A DNA stretch of 64,000 nucleotides from positions 1 to 64,000 of the forward strand of contig CBDHFJ010000011.1 of NCBI GenBank assembly GCA_965262315.1, read 5' to 3'. This DNA is from JBCCFK01 sp965262315. GTDB lineage: Bacteria; Actinomycetota; Acidimicrobiia; Acidimicrobiales; UBA8592. Of this stretch, positions 56,445-64,000 are shown piece after piece (position 1 is the stretch's first letter; the number at the start of each line of letters is the position of its first letter). Below the pieces are notes generated by a model. The model ran no database searches. It was not told where the DNA came from and saw nothing but the letters and a program-made list of their open reading frames with translations. Both the position numbers and the translations under genes were made by a program.

Positions 56445-57729
56445 GCGCACGCGACGACCGCGACGACGATGACGACCGCGACGACCGCGACGACCGCGAC
56501 GACCGCGACGACCGCGACCGCGACGACCGCGACGACCGCGACGACCGCGACGACCGATGACGACCGCGACGACCGCGACGACCGCGACGACGATGACGAG
56601 CACGACCCGCATGGCGGCGAGGGGGACGACATCGAGCCCAGCGGCGACGGTCACCACGGCTCGTTCGACGACCCGCTCTTCTACTACGAGAACACCCCGA
56701 AGCTCGGCTCGCCCGACACGCCGGGCTGGACCCGACCCGACCGCGAGTTCGAGATGAGGGTCTACGGGCGAGACCTCGAGATGCCGGACGGCGAGGACGT
56801 CGAGTTCTGGGGATTCGAGGACCGCATCAACCGCGCCGACGAGGACGTCGTTCGCCCCTCATCGCCCATCCGGGTGACCGAGGGCGACATCGTCCACGTC
56901 ACCATCAAGCCCTCCAAGCGACAGCACACCATCCACATGCACGGCATCGAGATCGACACCTTCAACGACGGTGTCGGTCACACGTCGTTCGAGGTGACCG
57001 GTTCGTACACGTATCAGTTCAGCGCCGGCGCGCCCTTCCGCCCGCTGGGCTCCACCGAGCCGAAGACCCGCGGCGCGGGAACGTACGTGTACCACTGCCA
57101 CGTCAACACCACGCTCCACTACCAGATGGGCATGTGGGGGCCGCTCATCGTGGATCCCATCGAGGGCCGCGGACATGCGTTCCACAACGGACCGCAGTAC
57201 GACGTGAACACCGAGCGCATCTGGGCCGCAGGTGACGTCGACCCGTCGTGGCGCGATCTCGGTCATCAGGCGGGCCTCCGCGGCGGGGACGCGGGCCTCA
57301 ACGAGTTCAACCCGAAGTACTTCGACATCAGCGGCGTGTTCCAACCCATGCGGAACCGACGCCTCGACGCCGCCGGCAGTGATCGAGGACCAGCGCATCG
57401 CCGCCGAGGTCACGGTTGGCGGACTTCCGACGCTCGTCCGGTACATCAATGCCGCGTACGGACGGCAGACCGTCACCTTCGATGGGATCGCCGACGGCTC
57501 GCTCGAGGTGGACGTGATCGCGGCCGACGGACGCGGCTTCGACGGGCTCGGCCCGAACTTCGCCCGGCCGTACCGCCTGACCGGTCCGCTGGAGACGATC
57601 ACGGCCGAGCGGTTCGACCTGCTCGTCACCGCCACCCGCCCAGGCACGTCGGTGGCGACGATCGAGACGAGGCACTGGATCACCGGCGCGCTCCTCGGGC
57701 TGTGCCGGACCACGGTGACGGCCAGCTGA
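56441..57729 (+). CDS. Second multicopper oxidase-like protein with Asp-Asp-Arg repeat start, frame-disrupted
   Basis: The ATG at 56441 overlaps the previous stop (ATGA). The first residues are an extreme run of Asp-Asp-Arg triplets encoded by a 9-base repeat; the frame shifts inside this repeat near 56555. The main frame then has two cupredoxin motifs, HTIHMHGIEI and YHCHVNTTLHYQMGMWG, which carry type 1 and partner copper ligands. A further frame change near 57352 leads to a C-terminal domain of about 120 residues (VTVGGLPTLVRYINAAYGR to RTTVTAS). There is no obvious signal peptide, so export may depend on its partner. Two indels are needed to rebuild about 425 residues. Confidence 0.65.
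56456..56600. repeat. 9-base (GACGACCGC) tandem repeat
   Basis: Units of GACGACCGC recur about a dozen times with small variations, encoding Asp-Asp-Arg in one frame and Thr-Thr-Ala in another. The reading frame of the oxidase is lost inside it. Repeat slippage or read error could both explain this. Confidence 0.75.
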
Positions 57730-57764
57730 GCCGGGACAACGAAACGAAACGGGGACAGGAGATC

Positions 57765-60700
57765 ATGCGCACGGACAGTCGTCGACGGCCGATCGGCATC
57801 GCAGTGGCGGCGGTGGTGACCGCACTCGTCGCGGCAGCATTCGTCGGTTCCAATCTGGGTTCGTCTGCGGGGGCGGCACCGGAACCGGACTTCGTGCTCG
57901 AGTCCTACGCCACCGGCCTGTTCCTCCCGGTCGACGTCGAGTGGTCGTCGAACGGCCTGCTGTTCGTCGCCGAGAAGGGGGGCCGCATACGCGTGGTGTC
58001 AGGTGGAACCACCTCGACGTTCGCCGATCTCAGCGCCGAGGTGAACAGCGATGCCGAAGCGGGGCCTCCTCGGTGTTGCCGTGCACCCCGACTTCGCGGC
58101 CGGCTCCCCGTACGTCTACGCGCTGTATGCGTACGACCCTCCAGAGACCGCCGGACAGAGCGGCGCCGGCGGTCCCGACGGTGAAGGCCAACGCGTTGCG
58201 CGCCTCACCCGTCTCACGGCCGACCCGGCCACCGGCCTCACCACGGCAGTGCCCGGGTCAGCGACGACGATCCTGGGTGCAGGCGGTACCTGGGCCAGCG
58301 CCGGAGACCCGCTCTCGACGCCGGATCAGACCTCGTCCTGGGCGTGCGGCAATCCGCCGTCCGTCGACAACTGTCTGCCAGCGGATGCCGGGTTCCACAG
58401 CGTGGGCACGGTCGCCTTCGGTCCCGACGGCATGCTGTACGTGGGCAGCGGCGACGGCGCGAGCTTCTCCGCCGAAGCCCGTTCGCTCCGCTCGCTCGAC
58501 CTCGACAGCGCGGCCGGCAAGATCCTCCGGATCGATCCGGCCACCGGGCTCGGGCTCCCCGACAACCCGCACTGGGACGGCAACGCCGACAGCACCCGGT
58601 CGCGGGTCTGGTACTCCGGACTCCGCAACCCCTACCGGTTCAGCTTCGACGACGGTGGCCAGGTGTGGGTCGGTGACGTCGGTGCCGGCGGCTTCGAAGA
58701 GGTCAACACGGGCGCTCCCGGCTCGGACTTCGGGTGGCCGTGCTACGAAGGCGGGACCGGCGGCGTCCTCCAGACCAACCCCGACTTCTCGTCGATGCCG
58801 GAGTGCCAGGCGTACTACGGGACCAACGACGCAGTCGCTCCGACGCACGCGTACAGCCACGCCGACGATTCCGGCGCCATCATCGGCGGCCCGTTCATCC
58901 CGAGCGGTTCGTCATGGCCACCGCAGTACCAGGGTGGCATGGTCATCGCGGACTACGAGCGGGCGACCCTCACCGTGCTGGACGTGTCCGGCGGACCGAT
59001 CGTCGAGGTCCCGCTCGCCACCCAGATCGTGTCGGTCGGTGCGACCTTCGGACCCGATGGTCACCTCTACCTGGCGGGCATCGCCGACAGCGCAGTGCTC
59101 CGGATCCGCTATGCGCCGGGGGTGCAGACACCAGGACTGTTGCGGACGACCACGATTCCGCCCGTGCCGTCGCTCATCAGTCTGGACGGACTCCCGCGGA
59201 CACAGTGGGGTGTCGACTGGCTGCAGCTCGACCCGGGCACCTACCAGCGATGCTTCTCCGACGTGCCCGGCTTCGTGACACCGGTGTGCGAAGACGTGGA
59301 GGTCGCGTCGACGGCCACCACGGTCGACGCCGCTGTGTTCGCAGCGCAGGCGACCCTCCAGGTCACCACCCGCATCGCGGGGACCACCTCGGGCGTCCCG
59401 TCGGTCATCTCGATCGACGGCGCGGCAGCGGACGACTGGGGCGTGTTCACCTCGATCGACCCTGGCCTGCACGAGATCTGCTGGGGGCCCGTGGCGGACC
59501 AGCAGCCGCCACCGTGCCAGACGGTCGACCTGGTCGCAGGCGCCCACCATGTCGTCGAGGGGGTGTTCACCCCTTCGCCCGGTGCACCGGGCCCCACCGA
59601 GCCCACAGGACTGCTCCGTGTCCTCACCACCCCGGCGGTGCCGTCCACGGTCTCGGTCAACGGGGTCGACACGCTGCAGTTCGGACTCCAGTGGGTGCCC
59701 ACCGCAACCGGGACCCACACCATCTGCTTCTCGGATGTGCCCGGCTTCACCACGCCGCCCTGTGAGACGGTCACCGTGGTGGAGGGGCAGACGACGGTCG
59801 TGGACGGGATCTTCGGCGAGCAGAGTGCACTCCGTGCGGTGACCGTTCCCGCCACGGACGTGGTGATCACCGTCGACGGGGTGCCCCGGAACCAGTGGGG
59901 CCTGTTGACCGCGATCGATGTCGGCCCGGCGACGGTGTGCGCTCAGTTCCCGACCGGCGAGATCTGCGAGGCCATCAGCCTGGTGGCAGGCATCGAGTCC
60001 ACGGTCAACCTCGAGCCGGGAGGAGCCGCCAATCAGCCTCCGGTTGCGGCTGCCGGGCCTGACCAGATCGTGGTCGACGCGGACGGTTCTGGTTCTGAGC
60101 TCGTCCCCGTCGACGGCACCGGATCAACAGACCCCGACGGCACGATCGTCTCGTGGACCTGGACCGACAACGGAACCACGATCGGCACCGGAGCCACACC
60201 CACACTCGACCTCCCCATCGGCACCCACACCATCGACCTCACCGTCACCGACAACGACGCCGCAACCGCCACCGACACCGTCACCATCACCGTCGAACCC
60301 CCACCCAATCAGCCTCCGGTTGCGGCTGCCGGGCCTGACCAGATCGTGGTCGACGCGGACGGTTCTGGTTCTGAGCTCGTCCCCGTCGACGGCACCGGAT
60401 CAACAGACCCCGACGGCACGATCGTCTCGTGGACCTGGACCGACAACGGAACCACGATCGGCACCGGAGCCACACCCACACTCGACCTCCCCATCGGCAC
60501 CCACACCATCGACCTCACCGTCACCGACAACGACGCCGCAACCGCCACCGACACCGTCACCATCACCGTCGAACCCGCACCCAATCAGCCTCCGGTTGCG
60601 GCTGCCGGGGCTGACCGGGTTGTGGTCGATGTGGACGGTTCTGGTTCTGAGCTCGTGGCGGTCGACGGCACCGGATCAACAGACCCCGACGGCACGATCG

Positions 60701-61611
60701 TCTCGTGGACCTGGACCGACAACGGAACCACGATCGGCACCGGAGCCACACCCACACTCGACCTCCCCATCGGCACCCACACCATCGACCTCACCGTCAC
60801 CGACAACGACGCCGCAACCGCCACCGACACCGTCACCATCACCGTCGAACCCCCACCGGATCCGGTCATCTACATCAGCGCCACGGGTGGGGGGACGGTC
60901 GCCGGTGTCGGGTACGCCGACGAGGACGTGCTGGCATTCGACACCGCGACCGGGACCTGGTCGCTGTACCTGGACGGCGGCGACGTCGGTCTCACCAACG
61001 GCGGCGGTCGCGACATCGACGCCTTGTCGGTCATGGCCGACGGATCTGTTCTGGTGAGCATGCAACGTGACGGCTCCGTCAGCGGCGTGGGGTTCTTCGA
61101 CGAGGCGGACATCCTGCGGTTCGTGCCCACATCCACTGGTCCGAACACCAGCGGCACCTTCAGCATGTACCTCGATGCGTCCGACGTCGGCCTCGGCGGG
61201 GGCTCCGAGGACATCGACGGGGTCGCCGTCCTCGACGACGGGTCGCTGCTGATCACGACGGTCGGATCCGCGACGGTTCCGGGTGTCTCCGCTCAGCCCG
61301 AGGACGTGATGCGGTTCGTTCCGAGCTCGCTCGGGACGACCTCCGCCGGGACGTGGTCACTCCACCTCGACGGCAGCGACGTCGGCCTCAGTGAGGATGC
61401 CGTGATCGTCGCCCTGACGACCGACGGCGACTCACCGGTGATCCGAGTGGACGGCGAGGCCGAGCTTCCCGGCCTCACGCCCGACCAGGACGACCTCGTC
61501 CGCTGCGGTGACCCGATCACGGGCCCGTCGTCGGCGTGCACGTTCGACCTCTACTGGTCCGCCGGTGCCGAGGGCTTCGGCGGCGCCATCGACGGCGCGT
61601 CGATCCGCTGA
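57765..61611 (+). CDS. Giant secreted sugar-dehydrogenase-like (GSDH) protein with PKD repeats, one frameshift
   Basis: Start at the ATG at 57765 behind AGGAG, with a signal peptide (AVAAVVTALVAAAFVGSNLG). A frame change near 58055 links SAEVNSD to RGLLGVAVHPDFAAG. The first 400 residues are a GSDH/SMP-like six-bladed propeller (HSVGTVAFGPDGMLYVGSGD, YSGLRNPYRFSF, GGFEEVNTGAPGSDFGWP). About four PEGA-like modules follow (LISLDGLPRTQWGVDWLQLD type). Then come three 92-residue PKD domains (PPVAAAGPDQIVVDADGSG) and a C-terminal set of modules of about 85 residues (WSLYLDGGDVGL). About 1280 residues. It may oxidise sugars with PQQ; cofactor ligands were not checked. Confidence 0.78.
60031..60858. 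repeat. 276-base tandem repeat encoding PKD domains, three copies
   Basis: The unit beginning AATCAGCCTCCGG starts at 60031, 60307 and 60583, exactly 276 bases apart, and encodes 92 residues each time. The first two copies look nearly identical in DNA, while the third differs mostly in its first 75 bases. This indicates recent duplication or gene conversion. Confidence 0.9.
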
Positions 61612-61624
61612 TCGACCCGACGGG

Positions 61625-62404
61625 TCAGGACGGGAGCGGCTCCCAGCTGTCGAACCAGACGTCCCAGCGGTCGGGGCCACCGGCGAGGTTGCCGCCGACG
61701 CTGCGCTTGAACGCCGGGGCTGTGCCACCGCCTGTGACGGGCAGGTCGGGCAGGAGGTAGTAGTCCTCCTGCCATTCGGTGGTGAAGCCGGCGGCACACC
61801 CGGCGCTGCTCTGACCCTCGGTCCAGGTCGTCGTCTGGCGTGAGCGCACGTGGATCGCCTGCACGCCGGGGGCGATGTCCACATAGCCCTCGACGGTTGC
61901 GACCCACTCGTTGTCGCCGCGGCACACCACGGTCCCGTTCTCGGAGTAGGTGACCCCGGATGTTCCTGTCCTCGTCCAGTCACCACCGGGTGTCCAGACC
62001 TCCGGCATCAGGCGGATCGCCGGTCGATAGCGAACGCGTCGGGTGACGTCGCCGCACGCGTTCTGGGTGACCTGGTAGCGCAGGATCCCTCGGTGCCACT
62101 TGAGCTGGTCCCAGTGGCAACGGGTCTGTGGATCATCCGGCGCCGAGTTGTACTGGCGGAAGCGGTTCCGGCTGCGCTCCTCGAACCACAGCACCGATCG
62201 CGCCGGCTCGCCCGAGACGTAGTTGAAGCCCTCGAGGTAGTTCCCAGCACGAATCTGGTCGATGTTCGGGTAGTGCGACCGGAGGTTCTCCTGTGCAGGT
62301 TGGGCACCAGCACCGGTGCCCAGGCTCGCCACCAGGAGGACGAACGTGATGACGAAGCCGGTCCACGCGAGTGTGCGTCGAGGGGCGTGCTGGGTTGTGC
62401 TCAT
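61625..62404 (-). CDS. Secreted protein of unknown function
   Basis: A 259-residue protein with a signal peptide (LAWTGFVITFVLLVASLGTGAGAQ). The mature part has pairs of cysteines (TRCHWDQLKWHRG, QNACGDVT, VVCRGDNEW, SAGCAAGFTTEW), probably forming disulfides, and many aromatic residues. No family is recognised. It is convergent with the giant secreted protein, with 13 bases between stops, and divergent from the kinase gene. Confidence 0.6.
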   Translation of the reverse strand: MSTTQHAPRRTLAWTGFVITFVLLVASLGTGAGAQPAQENLRSHYPNIDQIRAGNYLEGFNYVSGEPARSVLWFEERSRNRFRQYNSAPDDPQTRCHWDQLKWHRGILRYQVTQNACGDVTRRVRYRPAIRLMPEVWTPGGDWTRTGTSGVTYSENGTVVCRGDNEWVATVEGYVDIAPGVQAIHVRSRQTTTWTEGQSSAGCAAGFTTEWQEDYYLLPDLPVTGGGTAPAFKRSVGGNLAGGPDRWDVWFDSWEPLPS

Positions 62405-62595
62405 GTCGAACCTCCGACCATTTCGGTCCGAAGGCCCCTGACCCGCCCGCCCCCGAGTGTGGCACGGCCGCTACGCCGGGTGAGGGACCAGCGCCCACCG
62501 ACCGAAACTGCCTGCGACCGCGCCGCGCACGGCCTTCACCGCGATTTGAGGTCTGCATAGGGCAGGATTGGGGCGGCCGCGACAACCATGGATGG

Positions 62596-63930
62596 ATGTC
62601 TTCGTCAACCGACGAGACCCGCTCGCGGGCCAGCACACTGCTGCGCCACCCCTTCTTTCAGAGCGTGTGCGCGGGGATCGTGGGGATGACGCTGATCGTG
62701 GTGGTGTCCATCGTGGCGTCCCAGCGCGCCGGCGAGAACGTGGCGATGCGCGAAGCCCGAGAACTCACGGCAGTGGTGGCCCAGACCGTCGTCGGCCCGA
62801 ACATGAGTGCCGGGCTCCTCGCGGGCGATCCGGCCGAGCTCGCACGGCTCGACGAGATCGTTCGTGAACGCGTCCTGCGCGGCACGACGGCCCGGGTGAA
62901 GCTCTGGGACGCCGAGGGCCGCGTGATCTACTCGGACGAGCAACGCCTGATCGGCGAGATCTATCCGCTCGATGGAGACAAGGTGGCATCCCTGTGGTCG
63001 GGCAAGGCCGTCTCCGAGATCAGCGACCTCCAGGGACCGGAGAACCGCTTCGAAGCGGACCAGGGTCGTTTGCTCGAGGTCTACCTCCCCGTACCCGGCC
63101 CCGACGATGTACCGCTCCTGTACGAGAGCTACTTCGACTACTCGGTGGTGGAGGGAGCGAGCGCGCGCATCCGCAACGAATTCCTGCCGATCGTCATCGG
63201 GTCGCTGTTGATCGCGCAGATCCTCCATCTCGTGCTCGCGTGGACCCTGCATCGGCGGCTGAACCGGTCGCAACGCGAGCGTGAACTGCTCCTGCAGCGA
63301 GCGATCGACTCCTCGGACCTGGCCCGGCGACGGATCGCCGGCGATCTCCACGACGGTGTCGTGCAGGATCTGGTGGCCACCTCGTACGCCATGTCCGCTG
63401 CAGCGGAGATGGCACGTCAGGAAGGGTCACCGGAGCTGGCGGGCGACCTCCGCATGGCGGCGGCGAACACCCGTCGGGGTCTCCAGTCCCTCCGCTCGCT
63501 GCTCGTCGACATCTACCCCGCCAACCTCCGCACGCAGGGACTCGCCGACGCGATCTCTGACCTGCTCGCACCCGCGGACAGCCTCGGGATCGCCGCCGAA
63601 TGCGAGATCGATGGCCGAGTCGACGCGTCGATCGAGCACACGGCCCTGGTCTACCGCGTCGTCCGCGAGTCCGTCCGCAACGTGTTTCGCCACGCCGATG
63701 CCTCGTGCCTCCACGTCAAGATCCGCGGCGACGATCACGGTCTGTCCGCCGCGGTGATCGACGACGGCCGGGGTTTCGACACCGCCTCCGCGCTCCTCTC
63801 CGACTCGGAGGACGATGGCCACATCGGGCTGCGGCTCATCACCGACCTCGCAGCCGACGCCGGCGCCGAGCTCTTGGTCGAGTCCGGTGTCGGAGAAGGA
63901 ACCAGGGTTCTCCTGGACGTGCCCCGATGA
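62596..63930 (+). CDS. NarL-type sensor histidine kinase
   Basis: The ATG at 62596 gives 444 residues. Two transmembrane helices (about 22-44 and 195-217) flank an extracytoplasmic sensor of about 150 residues. A HisKA_3 domain follows with phospho-acceptor H252 (GDLHDGVVQDLVATSYA), then a HATPase_c domain (VRESVRNVFRHADA, DDGRGFD, GHIGLRLITDLA). It phosphorylates the response regulator that starts in its stop (ATGA overlap). The signal is unknown. Confidence 0.88.
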   Translation: MSSSTDETRSRASTLLRHPFFQSVCAGIVGMTLIVVVSIVASQRAGENVAMREARELTAVVAQTVVGPNMSAGLLAGDPAELARLDEIVRERVLRGTTARVKLWDAEGRVIYSDEQRLIGEIYPLDGDKVASLWSGKAVSEISDLQGPENRFEADQGRLLEVYLPVPGPDDVPLLYESYFDYSVVEGASARIRNEFLPIVIGSLLIAQILHLVLAWTLHRRLNRSQRERELLLQRAIDSSDLARRRIAGDLHDGVVQDLVATSYAMSAAAEMARQEGSPELAGDLRMAAANTRRGLQSLRSLLVDIYPANLRTQGLADAISDLLAPADSLGIAAECEIDGRVDASIEHTALVYRVVRESVRNVFRHADASCLHVKIRGDDHGLSAAVIDDGRGFDTASALLSDSEDDGHIGLRLITDLAADAGAELLVESGVGEGTRVLLDVPR

Positions 63931-64000
63931 TCCGCGTCGCCCTGGTCGACGATCACCGGCTGCTGCGATCCGCACTCGCTCGACTCCTCGAGCTCACCCC
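63927..64000 (+). CDS. NarL/FixJ response regulator, N-terminal fragment
   Basis: Only the first 24 residues are in the window: MIRVALVDDHRLLRSALARL. This is the first strand and acidic pocket of a receiver domain of the NarL/FixJ type, which usually ends in a LuxR helix-turn-helix. It overlaps the kinase stop by four bases, so the two are a two-component pair. Confidence 0.85.
   Translation, partial: MIRVALVDDHRLLRSALARLLELT

Noticed and set aside
56456..56600. Short tandem repeats considered as an iteron origin
   Set aside because: They lie inside a coding frame overlapping the previous oxidase stop, with no rep gene or AT-rich region nearby.

Overview
The window looks like two unrelated bacterial genomes joined at about position 30,680. 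Positions 1-30,676 read as a planctomycete, probably Pirellulaceae/Rhodopirellula-like. The clues are a von Willebrand A protein of the Rhodopirellula type, FG-GAP/ASPIC lipoproteins, CsrA with a long tail, a four-ACT aspartokinase and LysM/L,D-transpeptidase architecture. Positions 30,683-64,000 read as a high-GC actinobacterium, probably Acidimicrobiia. The clues are a dnaK-grpE-dnaJ-hspR cluster, egtB/egtD, a Dcd of the bifunctional actinobacterial type and many GTG starts. Both genes at the join are cut: astD loses its N-terminal part and a histidine kinase keeps only its C-terminal end. No integrase, transposase or attachment site is visible there, so a chimeric assembly is the simplest reading. 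The taxonomic assignments are inferences from recalled family resemblance, not from a search.

Planctomycete half. In order: a frame-disrupted vWA protein; an amidohydrolase plus zinc alcohol dehydrogenase operon (sugar acid/lactone type); a frame-disrupted sigma-70 factor; an exported beta-propeller protein; an AGT-glcD-glcE-glcF operon turning glycolate into glyoxylate and then glycine; slyX; two divergent FG-GAP lipoproteins; csrA ending against a lipase-like lipoprotein; lysC beside an ApgM-family protein that may be the missing homoserine kinase; a Tat-exported beta-propeller protein; a PDZ protein; an L,D-transpeptidase; pyrE; a probable PD-(D/E)XK-fold protein; and astD-astB for arginine catabolism. 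About nine genes change reading frame one or more times, often at short homopolymers, which suggests uncorrected indels rather than decay.

Actinobacterial half. In order: a small histidine kinase with an RpfG-like response regulator whose HD-GYP domain has lost its motifs; egtD-egtB (ergothioneine); the hsp70 cluster with HspR; amt; tRNA-Gly(CCC); a YchJ-like protein; two small envelope proteins; a TetR regulator; tdk; an HD-domain protein; an envelope redox cluster (proline-rich anchored protein, ApbE flavin transferase, ferric-reductase-like membrane protein with a long repetitive acidic tail); an acyl-CoA synthetase; clpP; an SRPBCC-ArsR pair behind twin palindromes; dcd; a TVP38 protein; a copper/oxidase cluster (CopC-like, two multicopper oxidases, a giant PQQ-sugar-dehydrogenase-like secreted protein with PKD repeats); and a NarL-type two-component system cut by the window end.

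Most interesting for follow-up: the ApbE/ferric-reductase/repeat-tail locus with no visible FMN-acceptor domain; the copper-oxidase cluster with a 4-TM/cupredoxin fusion and an Asp-Asp-Arg repeat protein; the lysC/ApgM pair; and the dead HD-GYP regulator. No CRISPR array, prophage, insertion sequence or defence island was seen.
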